Positions 1-7,346 of a stretch of 21,255 nucleotides of DNA are shown piece after piece. How positions within the stretch are numbered: the first letter of the stretch is position 1; each line of letters begins with the position of its first letter. Origin of the DNA: an uncultured Akkermansia sp. (GTDB taxonomy: Bacteria > Verrucomicrobiota > Verrucomicrobiia > Verrucomicrobiales > Akkermansiaceae); assembly GCA_904501955.1 (NCBI GenBank), contig CAJGCY010000034.1, positions 1 to 21,255 on the forward strand, read 5' to 3'. Made by a program: the position numbers and the translations under genes. The notes under the pieces were generated by a model, which saw only the letters and a list, made by a program, of their open reading frames with translations, did no database searches and was not told where the DNA came from.

Positions 1-193
1 AAGCATCGCATTCTGTCGGCCTCCACTCTGTCGCTATCGCTCCGTCGCTCCGGGCTCGAATATTAGGGGGGGAGCCTACCGGTGGTTTCGTCGCTGCGCG
101 ACTCCACCACCGGCTACTGTCTTTCGCCCCTATCGGGGCTTCAAATTCCGCTCGCCTACGGCTCGCAAACTGTTCTTCAAATTCCGATTTATC
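1..193 (+). repeat. Right part of a dispersed inverted-repeat element (copy 1, left side outside window)
   Basis: This stretch aligns by eye with the right half of the complete copy at 8417-8898. Shared blocks in order are a TGTCGGCCT block, a CGCTCCGTCGCTCCGGGCTC block, a hairpin flanked by GGTT(T/C)C and TCCACC, a second hairpin with stem GCCCC/GGGGC (126-139), the CCGCTCGCCT-CGGCTCGC block, and a terminal TTCCGATTTATC (182-193). It is more diverged than the other copies, but the hairpin at 79-113 is still fully paired: outer CCGGTGGT/ACCACCGG and inner GTCGC/GCGAC. The terminal repeat ends 17 bases from the stop codon of the nuclease gene. No gene is seen here. Confidence 0.8.
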
Positions 194-210
194 GAGCGGG
201 GGCAACCGTG

Positions 211-1722
211 CTAGGCGAAATCAGCCTGTTTTTCGTGTAGGGCAACACGCAGGGCGTCACGCATACTCGCGCACTCCATACTATGCAGGTATGCCTCATA
301 GAGTGGGGCGGGTGCCAGGCGGAAAGCATCCACCCGGCTGCGGGGGAAGAGCGGCATCGTCACCCCGGCAAAATGCTGTACGGCTACCCCCGCAGGAGCC
401 GAAGTTGATTGAGGCATCAGGAAGGCATTGTACGCCTTTTCCGGCGACGGGCGAGAGGGTATTTTCTCCAGCGCATTGGGGCTGAGAATCGCTTGGCGGT
501 ACAGGAATTGCTTGGTGACATCGCCCACGCCGGGGAGGCCGGCCCAGCAAGCGTTTTCGCCATTGCGGTAGGGCATGTAATATTTGGCATCCAGCACGTA
601 GGCGCTATCCCCCTCCAAAAAGAGCATATCCAGTTTGAGGGATTGCACGGCCGCGGGCTCCGCTTTACCGCCATCGGCGTTCACCTCCCACAGCGGCGGG
701 CTGATGAGGAACAGCTCCTTCACATCCTTGCCGAGGGTGCAGCGGCACACATCTTCCCACACTTGGTTAAAGCAATTGCTGCCGAAGGTGTAAGTCGCAT
801 CATTCAGAGTGGACTCATAGCAGCAATCTTTCAGATAATCAAGCAGCAAGTGCAAAATACGGCGCCTGCGCGAGTCAAACTGATTCCCGAGCTCACCCTC
901 CACACTGTGAATGAGGTACGCCGTATCACCCAGCCTTTCCACAGCTTCCTCCGCGGCATCCACCATGGGCAAGTTAAGCAGCTGCACCAAGCCGAACTGC
1001 TGCAAGCGGTGGCAGCACTCCTTCACCACCACGCGGTGCAAGCGGGTGATGAAGTGGTCCTCCGCATCCACCAAACGGCGGTTCACCGTGTCCATGTAAA
1101 TGGGGGCATCATCTTGCAAATGCGGGGTTGTGGTGTGTATGGTGCGCTCCCACATGATTCTACCGCCCCCATTCAGGCGAACCAGGTACTCATCATCCCG
1201 GTACTCACCGTTTTCCGCGTAATCCATCACAATGCTGACCAGCAAGGCCAAGTAGCTGGGCGTTTGGTGCTTGCGTGGGGCATCCGTCAGCTCTTTTTCG
1301 TACTTGCTCTTGTACTTTTGAATCACCCGCAGCAACAATGACAGCGTGGCCACCCACTCCGCCGGTGATTCTTCATCCGGCGCCACCCTGCACGGGTGCT
1401 CCAGCGCCGCATCATCCGCATACTTGGGCAGCACATACACCAAATGCCCATGGTGGCACAGCAAGCCCACGTAGGCAAAGGCATAATCTCCCCTGCCCGC
1501 TATATATTCACCGGCAGCATCCTCCGCGCCGGCCTCCGTGGCGGTATCGGCTGCATTTTTGCAGCGGATAATGTTGTCGCGCAGCAACTCATTGAGCACG
1601 TGCTGAAATTCGGCAGCATTCGAGCAGCCGAACAAGTGGCGCATTTGCTCATGCGTGCAGGCTTGGCGCTCCCTCACCCACGTGAGGGAGCGTAAATGTG
1701 GCGATGGCTTCAAACAGCTCAT
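211..1722 (-). CDS. McrC/LlaJI-family restriction nuclease subunit
   Basis: A 503-residue protein that should be the DNA-cutting partner of the AAA+ GTPase encoded just upstream. The C-terminal part carries a PD-(D/E)xK-like nuclease core: LKLDML (D365) followed by VLDAKYY (D378, K380), then PGVGDVTKQFLYRQAI near residue 397, a stretch I associate with the LlaJI R2 family (from memory, not searched). The N-terminal 150 residues probably form the winged-helix/scaffold part that contacts the GTPase. Its ATG overlaps the TGA of the upstream gene in an ATGA (1719-1722), which indicates translational coupling. The gene ends next to a repeat element, with no separate terminator visible. No methyltransferase gene lies in the window, so it may work as a methyl-dependent (type IV, McrBC-like) system, or the methylases may lie beyond position 1. 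Family assignment is firm; specificity is unknown. Confidence 0.85.
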   Translation of the reverse strand: MSCLKPSPHLRSLTWVRERQACTHEQMRHLFGCSNAAEFQHVLNELLRDNIIRCKNAADTATEAGAEDAAGEYIAGRGDYAFAYVGLLCHHGHLVYVLPKYADDAALEHPCRVAPDEESPAEWVATLSLLLRVIQKYKSKYEKELTDAPRKHQTPSYLALLVSIVMDYAENGEYRDDEYLVRLNGGGRIMWERTIHTTTPHLQDDAPIYMDTVNRRLVDAEDHFITRLHRVVVKECCHRLQQFGLVQLLNLPMVDAAEEAVERLGDTAYLIHSVEGELGNQFDSRRRRILHLLLDYLKDCCYESTLNDATYTFGSNCFNQVWEDVCRCTLGKDVKELFLISPPLWEVNADGGKAEPAAVQSLKLDMLFLEGDSAYVLDAKYYMPYRNGENACWAGLPGVGDVTKQFLYRQAILSPNALEKIPSRPSPEKAYNAFLMPQSTSAPAGVAVQHFAGVTMPLFPRSRVDAFRLAPAPLYEAYLHSMECASMRDALRVALHEKQADFA

Positions 1723-3527
1723 TCCTGAGTCACTTCAGATGTAGAATTCGCTGTCTCCACCCCGAATACATCGCGAAGAATGGAGGCTGCGTTCAACGTA
1801 TTCTCTCCGCACAGTGCGCAAACTTCCGAATAGCGCTTGCCTTGAGCCTTAGCTCGGAACACCTGGTCGCGTTTGTGCTTGGCGGCATCCTCAAACAGGT
1901 ACATGATGACCTTATTCTTAAACGCAGCCAAGAAATCCGCAGCACTGCAATTCAATTCATTCGGGCTCATGAAGAAGGGGCCCATCTGCTTATCTTCATT
2001 CACGCCTGCCTCCTGCAAGAGCATGTTAATGTTCTCGCGCAGGCTGTGCCAAGCGTCGGCATGCGTACCAGACACCTTTTCCCGCCCCTCATCAATGCCT
2101 TGGTACTCAAAGTTCCAACGGCGCTTGAAGGCGGTATCCATGGGGTACACACCTTGGTCCGCACTGTTCATGGTTGCCCAAATGTACAGATTGGCAGGTA
2201 TCTGCAGTTTATCAATATCCACAATCTTCGAATGCTCTTTCAATGCCTTCTTCAAATGGTCTTTCAGCTCCTCAGACGGGCTGATGCCATACTCACTTGC
2301 TCCGTCCGCATTACGATCCAACAGTTGGAACACATCACCGAACACGGCAGCCACGCGAGCACGGTTGATTTCCTCAATCACCAGCAGATAATCCTGCTCC
2401 GGGTGAGCCAAAGCTTCTTTCAAAATGCGGATGAACGGACCGGGGACAAAGCGATACTTAATGCGCTCCGCTTCGCCCTCACCCTCCATCTTCGGCTTGT
2501 AGGAGCCTACGAAATCAAAGTAGCTGTACTCCGGGTGGAAAGTCACGCGCTCCACATTCTCAGGCTTGAAAAACTCCTCCGCCTGCTGTTTCAGCACATA
2601 GCTCTTACCCGTACCCGGCGCACCGAACAATATGCGATTGCGGGAGTAGGGAATGGAAAGCGATTTCTGGTTGGACGTTTTTTTATTGCTCATTGTAGAT
2701 GTTTTTGAAGGAGTTATTCCCTGCCATACTTGTTCATAGTATTGTTCTCTCTTTTCTCGCGGAAGTTTCAGAAACAATTCTGTAAAATCTGCATTTTCAC
2801 TGAGGCTACCATTGTTCGTAATTTGGTTAAATATATCATTCGCTGTTGAGTTAATTAATTTTTCGTCGCTGTTGCACTCTAACAAGGATTCTCGCAGAGA
2901 CTTCACGATGAGCTTATCGGGGTCATCATTGTTATCTCTCATTTTTTTATATTTTTCTATGAGCTCCGTCATGCGACTACACATCGCTTTGATGATTTCA
3001 ATACACTTATTTTTAGCCTGACGAACTTCTTCTTCATCTTCTATATTATTTATCTTGTACAGCTTACAAACTATTCTCCTATTAAAATGTCTTCCGTGAC
3101 CGTTAATTTTTTCACAAGCTATTATTGAATCTTTCTTCTTGAGCGTGTGGAATAAAAAACGATGTAATGATATTTTATATTCAGCTATAGGTTGTTCTTT
3201 TTGCGTAAGCTCATGCAATAACTGACTGTATATTAATACATAATATGCTTGCTTATCATCTAATGGTGATTCTTCCCAAACAGAACACTGCTTTAAAAAA
3301 GGAGGGAATTCATGAGTGTTTAATATCTCGTCATCAATTTTTACAACGGCAGATATACCGATAGATACCGGGGTTGTTTCGTTTGGTGTCAGTTGGTAGT
3401 CGATATAGTTAGTACTTTCATTAAGTAAAAACTTCTCTATGACCTTTACGTTCCCACTTCGAGGCAGCACATCTGTGTTTTCTACAATTGCAGTCTTTAG
3501 AAGCTGAAGCAAATCATTGGCATTCAT
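1719..3527 (-). CDS. McrB/LlaJI R1-type AAA+ GTPase restriction subunit
   Basis: Motor and recognition subunit of a two-gene restriction module. Numbering from the chosen start (602 aa): a unique N-terminal domain (1-278), Walker A GAPGTGKS (302-309), Walker B LLVIEEINR (381-389), MNSADQ (453-458) in place of the MNTADR signature of E. coli McrB, and FKRRW (467-471). The AAA+ part is confident; the N-terminal domain is not recognised and is probably the DNA-recognition domain. An in-frame ATG at 3563 would add 12 residues, but a TTGACA/TAGAAT promoter lies at 3536-3563, so that codon coincides with the -35 box. The ATG at 3527 sits 8 bases after the -10. Composition changes abruptly: three sampled lines in the N-terminal half average 30% G+C, three in the AAA+ half 52%. 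This suggests that the recognition domain was acquired or swapped. Confidence 0.85.
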   Translation of the reverse strand: MNANDLLQLLKTAIVENTDVLPRSGNVKVIEKFLLNESTNYIDYQLTPNETTPVSIGISAVVKIDDEILNTHEFPPFLKQCSVWEESPLDDKQAYYVLIYSQLLHELTQKEQPIAEYKISLHRFLFHTLKKKDSIIACEKINGHGRHFNRRIVCKLYKINNIEDEEEVRQAKNKCIEIIKAMCSRMTELIEKYKKMRDNNDDPDKLIVKSLRESLLECNSDEKLINSTANDIFNQITNNGSLSENADFTELFLKLPREKREQYYEQVWQGITPSKTSTMSNKKTSNQKSLSIPYSRNRILFGAPGTGKSYVLKQQAEEFFKPENVERVTFHPEYSYFDFVGSYKPKMEGEGEAERIKYRFVPGPFIRILKEALAHPEQDYLLVIEEINRARVAAVFGDVFQLLDRNADGASEYGISPSEELKDHLKKALKEHSKIVDIDKLQIPANLYIWATMNSADQGVYPMDTAFKRRWNFEYQGIDEGREKVSGTHADAWHSLRENINMLLQEAGVNEDKQMGPFFMSPNELNCSAADFLAAFKNKVIMYLFEDAAKHKRDQVFRAKAQGKRYSEVCALCGENTLNAASILRDVFGVETANSTSEVTQE

Positions 3528-3535
3528 CGAATTCG

Positions 3536-3563
3536 ATTCTAATATTTTTCGATTGATTGTCAA
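3536..3563 (-). promoter_or_regulatory. Promoter of the mcrB-like gene
   Basis: On the minus strand, TTGACA (3563-3558, perfect -35) is followed after 16 bases by TAGAAT (3541-3536, 5 of 6 matches to TATAAT). The ATG at 3527 begins 8 bases further on, so transcription would start at or within a base or two of the start codon, giving a leaderless mRNA. This decides the start codon of the gene. Confidence 0.7.
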
Positions 3564-3636
3564 GTTAAAAATGTCATAAATTCAGCCTTTAACGGCAGAA
3601 AGAAGCCGGAGTTCAGTGACCGTTTTTGAAGTAATA

Positions 3637-3670
3637 CAGCTCGTTCCCTCTGCCGCAAGAGAACGAGCTG
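3637..3670 (-). terminator. Hairpin ending the heptose operon (probable terminator)
   Basis: A perfect 10-bp stem CAGCTCGTTC (3637-3646) / GAACGAGCTG (3661-3670), with three further inner pairs (TCT/AGA) across a small bulge. It lies 26 bases past the heptosyltransferase stop codon and upstream of the mcrB promoter. The U-tract on the minus strand is weak (TATTACTTC), so termination may be inefficient or Rho-assisted. Confidence 0.55.
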
Positions 3671-3695
3671 ATGAAAGAAAGCTCCGGTAGAGATG

Positions 3696-4607
3696 TCAGA
3701 TACCGAACTCGAGGAGTTTTTCCCAGACCATATCGACGGTGATTTTCTCGATGGTGTCAGGGGAGATGAGGTTGACAGACTTGGGGCCACGGAGGGCGCC
3801 GCAAGCGGTACGTTTGTCATAAATGCCGATAGTGGGCTGGCAAGAGAACGCAGCCATGTGCGAGGGGCCGGTATCATTACCCACAATGGCGAGGGCGCGC
3901 ACGCACAAATCCGGGATATCCAAGAGGGAGGTTTTATTGAGCATGCTGACGGCTTTGTCACTAGAGGCGCAAATGGCGGACACCTCCGCCTCCTCCGCCT
4001 TGGTGCCGATGACCACGGAAGAGATGCCACGCTCCGCAAGCCGCTGAGCGAGCTGAGAATAATAAGCGATAGGCCAGCGCTTGTACGGATGGTTCGGGGA
4101 ACAACCGGGGATGAGCAGCACGAACTTCTGCGGCAATTCATGGAAGTGCTTATTCTCACCGTGCAGGAAGCGGAGGTCCGTGGTCTTCGGCGTAAACTCA
4201 AACTTTTCTTTTGTCACAGAGCCGAATTTGGAAGAAACACGGCGGAGCTCCTGTTTGCTCAGGTTCACCCACTCGTAAGGAGCTTTGGAAAAGAGCTTAA
4301 TCATACGGAAGTATTTTTTATCCGTACGGCTGACGCACTGCAAGTCATAAATGCGGTCAAAGCGCGCATTCGTAACAGAGCTCAACAGCTTCCACTGGGC
4401 GCGGAGATTGAAGTAAGAAACACGATTATCAATGATGTAATCCGAGAACATGCCCATCTGCTTTGCCATGGAGAGGAAAGCGGAGTTGGTCATCAGCGTG
4501 AACTCTGCATCGGGGTGCATGCGTTTGATTTCCATCATGTTACCGATGGCAATCACGAAGTCACCCAAGGCACCCAGTTTGATAATCAGAATCTTCTTTT
4601 GGCTCAT
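3696..4607 (-). CDS. Glycosyltransferase family 9, ADP-heptose:LPS heptosyltransferase-like
   Basis: A 303-residue member of the heptosyltransferase family (WaaC/WaaF/RfaF-like), expected to transfer heptose from ADP-heptose to the LPS core at the inner face of the cytoplasmic membrane. It shows the two GT-B halves: an N-terminal KILIIKLGALGDFVIA motif that includes the family's catalytic Asp, and the C-terminal VGNDTGPSHMAA nucleotide-sugar motif. It is the last gene of the hldE-gmhA-gmhB operon, which makes its donor. The ATG at 4607 places the first motif at residue 4, as usual for the family. An alternative ATG at 4637 would overlap gmhB by 14 bases and add ten residues (MPNFNRFFFD). Neither start has a Shine-Dalgarno sequence. 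Which heptose position it modifies cannot be told. Confidence 0.85.
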   Translation of the reverse strand: MSQKKILIIKLGALGDFVIAIGNMMEIKRMHPDAEFTLMTNSAFLSMAKQMGMFSDYIIDNRVSYFNLRAQWKLLSSVTNARFDRIYDLQCVSRTDKKYFRMIKLFSKAPYEWVNLSKQELRRVSSKFGSVTKEKFEFTPKTTDLRFLHGENKHFHELPQKFVLLIPGCSPNHPYKRWPIAYYSQLAQRLAERGISSVVIGTKAEEAEVSAICASSDKAVSMLNKTSLLDIPDLCVRALAIVGNDTGPSHMAAFSCQPTIGIYDKRTACGALRGPKSVNLISPDTIEKITVDMVWEKLLEFGI

Positions 4608-4623
4608 ATCGAAAAAAAATCGG

Positions 4624-5127
4624 TTAAAGTTCGGCAATCAGCTCACGCGGATCCGCCACCACGGCTGTTGCTAAGGGGCTTTCCGCATCAGTACTCAGTA
4701 GATAGTTACGCCCTACACCGGCGCGGTGCCCGGCCTCCACATCGCGAGGCTTATCCCCCAGCGAGGCGGAGGCAGTCATGTCAATGCCCCAGCGCGCAGC
4801 GGCTCGTAGGAACAGCCCGGGCGAGGGTTTGCGGTCCTCATGCTTGAGGTAGGGGCAGTGCAGCACATCCAAGATGGGGATACCCTGCTCCGCAAAGGAG
4901 TTGCGCAGGAAGTGCGTAAACACTGCATAATCCGCCTCCGTAAAATACCCGCGCTCTATACCTGACTGGTTGGTAATAATGACCAGCTCATACCCGGCAG
5001 CAACAGCAGCCCGGCAAAGCTCCACGATGCCGGGCACCCACTCAAAATCCTTCGTTCGATAAACGTAATGTTTATCGATGTTGATGGTACCGTCACGGTC
5101 AAGGAAGAGGACGCGGCGCTTAGGCAT
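4624..5127 (-). CDS. gmhB: D-glycero-D-manno-heptose-1,7-bisphosphate 7-phosphatase
   Basis: A HAD-superfamily phosphatase of 167 residues that removes the 7-phosphate of heptose bisphosphate in ADP-heptose synthesis. Visible motifs are LFLDRDGT (nucleophile D10, acid/base D12), ITNQSGI (motif II, residues 51-57), RKPSPG (Lys100, motif III) and LGDKPRDVEAG (124-133, motif IV). The function is supported by its position between gmhA and the heptosyltransferase. It overlaps gmhA by 8 bases and is separated from the next gene by about 16. The zinc-binding loop of classical GmhB (one Cys-x-His followed by Cys-x-Cys before RKP) is cut down to CPYLKHEDRKP, with one cysteine (C91) and no Cys-x-Cys. 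The enzyme is probably zinc-free, and anomer preference could differ. Confidence 0.88.
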   Translation of the reverse strand: MPKRRVLFLDRDGTINIDKHYVYRTKDFEWVPGIVELCRAAVAAGYELVIITNQSGIERGYFTEADYAVFTHFLRNSFAEQGIPILDVLHCPYLKHEDRKPSPGLFLRAAARWGIDMTASASLGDKPRDVEAGHRAGVGRNYLLSTDAESPLATAVVADPRELIAEL

Positions 5128-5689
5128 ACATTGCTTTTTCCACCATTTCGCAGACGAGGTGCCCGCAGGTGATGTGGAGCTCCTGAATATGATTGGTCAC
5201 CCCGGCGGGCACAGCCAAGCAGAGGTCAGCCTGCTGCTGCATTTTGCCGCCACCGCAACCGGTGAAAGCTACCGTAGTGATGCCCATGCTGCGCGCTTGC
5301 TCGAATGCGAGCAGCACGTTGCGGCTGTTGCCACTGGTGGACAGGCCGATGAGCACATCCCCCTCCTGCCCCAAGCCCTCCACCTGGCGGCGGAAGACAT
5401 CATCATACCCGTAATCATTGCCGATGGCGGTGAGGATGGAGGTATCCACCGTGAGCGCGATGGAGTTCAAGGCCTTGCGCTCCATCTTGTAGCGCCCCAC
5501 GAACTCTGCAGCCAAGTGCTGAGAATCCGCAGCGGAGCCGCCATTGCCACAGAACATCACCTTGCGCCCGGCCTTGAGCGCCTTCGCACAGGCATCAGCA
5601 ATGGCCAACAGCACATCTGCCTGTTCAGCCATGGCGCACATGGAATCCGCAACGCCCTTCAACTCATTTTTAATCCACTCGCTGTTCAT
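5120..5689 (-). CDS. gmhA: Phosphoheptose isomerase (sedoheptulose 7-phosphate isomerase)
   Basis: A 189-residue SIS-domain protein that converts sedoheptulose 7-phosphate to D-glycero-D-manno-heptose 7-phosphate, the first step of ADP-heptose synthesis. The phosphate-binding and active-site segments are clear: CGNGGSAADSQHLAAEFVGR (47-66), the LSTSGNS loop in the middle, and a C-terminal HIQELHITCGH helix matching the catalytic Glu/His region of GmhA. Length is normal for the family (about 190). The start lies 6 bases after the hldE stop and the end overlaps gmhB by 8 bases, so it is cotranscribed and probably translationally coupled. No Shine-Dalgarno is seen before the ATG. Confidence 0.93.
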   Translation of the reverse strand: MNSEWIKNELKGVADSMCAMAEQADVLLAIADACAKALKAGRKVMFCGNGGSAADSQHLAAEFVGRYKMERKALNSIALTVDTSILTAIGNDYGYDDVFRRQVEGLGQEGDVLIGLSTSGNSRNVLLAFEQARSMGITTVAFTGCGGGKMQQQADLCLAVPAGVTNHIQELHITCGHLVCEMVEKAMYA

Positions 5690-5695
5690 GGCGCA

Positions 5696-7159
5696 TCAGT
5701 TGTTGATTTTGTTGACAATGGAAGTAGTAGAGAAACCATCTACGCGGGGGAGCTCCACGGCTTTACCGCCGTAGGATTCCACCAGCTGCCCCTCCGGCCA
5801 ACGCTCCAGCGGGTAGCCCTCTTTGGCGATGACATCCGGGCGCAACTGCTCGATAAGCGGCAGTGCTGTATCGTCCTCGAAAATAACGACATAGTTAACA
5901 GGCTTGAGCGCTGCAACCATGGCGGAGCGCGCCTGCTCATTGTTAACGGGGCGGGTCGGGCCTTTGAGGCGACGCACGGAGGCATCACTATTGAGGCCGA
6001 CAAAGAGCACATCGCACAGGTCACGAGCGCGCTCGAAGGAGCTGAGGTGCCCGGGGTGCAGAATATCGAAGCAACCGTTCGTGAAGCCGATGATGAGCCC
6101 CTGTGCGCGCAAATCCTCAGCCAAGGCTTTGGCTGCCTCTACGCTGAGCACAGGCGTATTTTCCTTATGCTCAAGTTTATTCTTAAGCTCTTCACAAGTA
6201 ACGCAAGCCGTACCGAACTTACCGACCACAATACCGGAGGCGGCATTGGCAATCTTCATAGCTTGCTTCATGGAAACACCCGTGGCCAGAGCCGCACCGA
6301 GCACAGCCAGCGAGGTATCACCGGCGCCGGAGACATCGAACACCTCCTTCGCCTCCGTGGGAATCCACTTGTAGCTTTCCGCCTCATTACCGGGGATGTA
6401 GAGCATACCGTACTCACTGAGCGTAACCAGCAGGTTCTCCACACCGTATTTCTTGCACACGGCACGCCCCGCAGCCACGGCCTTATCCGCAAAGTCAGGC
6501 TCGGCGGGGTCGAAGCTCTGCCCTGTCACGCCCTCAAACTCCTTGCGATTGGGTTTCACGAGTGTCGCTCCGCGGTAAATGGTATAATCCGTGGTCTTCG
6601 GGTCCACAATGACGGGGCAACCGGCTTTCTTGCTCAGCGCAATGACCGCGGGCGTAAAACGCTCATCGAACAAGCCTTTGCCGTAGTCGGACAGCAGCAC
6701 CATGTTCACCCCGGACAAACGCTCCTCCACTCGGCGGAGCATGGCATCCTGCAGTTCGGCTGGCATCCGCAGCGGCATTTCGCGATCCACTCGCAGCAAA
6801 TGCTGACGCCCGGACACATAACGAGTCTTCACCGAGGTGCAATAACCGGGCAGCTCCAGCAGCAAATCCTGCTCCGCCCCCAGCTCGCGCAGGTACTCGC
6901 GCAGGGAGGCGCCATCGGCATCCATACCCACCACGCCCACAAAAGACGTCTTGCAGCCCAAGCTGCGCAGGTTGGCAACCACATTACCCGCACCGCCCAG
7001 CATGCAGCGGTTGCGCTGCTCAAGCAACACAGGCACAGGCGCCTCCGGCGACAAGCGATTGGTCTTGCCGTAAACAAAAATATCCAGCATGATGTCTCCC
7101 ACACACATCACGTGCATGTCAGGAAACGCATCCACATAAGAGTATAAATTCGTCATCAT
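5696..7159 (-). CDS. hldE: Bifunctional heptose 7-phosphate kinase / heptose 1-phosphate adenylyltransferase
   Basis: A 487-residue fusion of two enzymes of ADP-heptose synthesis. Residues 1-330 form a PfkB/ribokinase-type kinase (GGAGNV at 55-60; DVSGAGDT at 275-282 with catalytic D281) that phosphorylates heptose 7-phosphate at C1. Residues 350-487 form a cytidylyltransferase-like domain (GFTNGCFDILHPGH, HxGH at 368-371; FSTTSIV near the end) that adds AMP after GmhB has removed the 7-phosphate. The usual KGGD-like motif of the transferase reads KEGY (445-448), a minor deviation. First gene of the minus-strand operon; its promoter (7210-7238) gives a leader of about 40-45 bases. It starts with ATGATG, so the start could be 3 bases later. 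Confidence 0.95.
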   Translation of the reverse strand: MMTNLYSYVDAFPDMHVMCVGDIMLDIFVYGKTNRLSPEAPVPVLLEQRNRCMLGGAGNVVANLRSLGCKTSFVGVVGMDADGASLREYLRELGAEQDLLLELPGYCTSVKTRYVSGRQHLLRVDREMPLRMPAELQDAMLRRVEERLSGVNMVLLSDYGKGLFDERFTPAVIALSKKAGCPVIVDPKTTDYTIYRGATLVKPNRKEFEGVTGQSFDPAEPDFADKAVAAGRAVCKKYGVENLLVTLSEYGMLYIPGNEAESYKWIPTEAKEVFDVSGAGDTSLAVLGAALATGVSMKQAMKIANAASGIVVGKFGTACVTCEELKNKLEHKENTPVLSVEAAKALAEDLRAQGLIIGFTNGCFDILHPGHLSSFERARDLCDVLFVGLNSDASVRRLKGPTRPVNNEQARSAMVAALKPVNYVVIFEDDTALPLIEQLRPDVIAKEGYPLERWPEGQLVESYGGKAVELPRVDGFSTTSIVNKINN

Positions 7160-7179
7160 TGTTGCAATGGCAGAAATCC

Positions 7180-7192
7180 GTTAGCAGCTAAC
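7180..7192. promoter_or_regulatory. Short palindrome in the hldE leader, possible operator
   Basis: GTTAGC-A-GCTAAC is a perfect 6-bp inverted repeat around one base. It lies between the predicted hldE -10 box and the start codon. It could bind a regulator or be chance; only the symmetry is seen. Confidence 0.3.
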
Positions 7193-7209
7193 TCGTACTT
7201 TTGCCTTAT

Positions 7210-7238
7210 ACTCTACTACATTTCCCCTGCTGCGTCAA
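7210..7238 (-). promoter_or_regulatory. Promoter of the hldE operon
   Basis: On the minus strand, TTGACG (7238-7233), a 17-base spacer and TAGAGT (7215-7210). The -35 is identical to those of ppa and the transporter lipoprotein gene. The predicted start leaves a leader of about 45 bases, unlike the leaderless genes of the window. Confidence 0.6.
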
Positions 7239-7295
7239 CTGTAAACTTGCACAGGAAAAATCAGATTCAGAAAAAAAAGCTCGCCAATACGGGGC

Positions 7296-7327
7296 GTTGT
7301 GCTATACTTCTTCACGAATAGCACAAC
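7296..7327 (+). promoter_or_regulatory. hldD extended -10 promoter overlapped by a perfect inverted repeat
   Basis: GTTGTGCTAT (7296-7305) and ATAGCACAAC (7318-7327) are perfect 10-bp inverted arms around a 12-base spacer. The left arm contains most of an extended -10 box, TGC-TATACT (7300-7308), and no good -35 is present. The spacing suits a dimeric repressor or activator site over the promoter. In RNA only the part downstream of the start point would remain, so a DNA operator is more likely than a hairpin. Confidence 0.5.
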
Positions 7328-7346
7328 ACTTTTCGACATTAACGTT

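Noticed and set aside
1698..2708. A 336-codon plus-strand frame opposite the AAA+ part of the mcrB-like gene
   Set aside because: The opposite strand carries all AAA+ motifs in order; this frame is a shadow.
5078..7147. A 689-codon open frame on the plus strand opposite hldE, gmhA and part of gmhB
   Set aside because: It is antisense to three well-supported heptose genes, is rich in His, Arg and Leu as expected for shadow frames in GC-rich DNA, and shows no motif.
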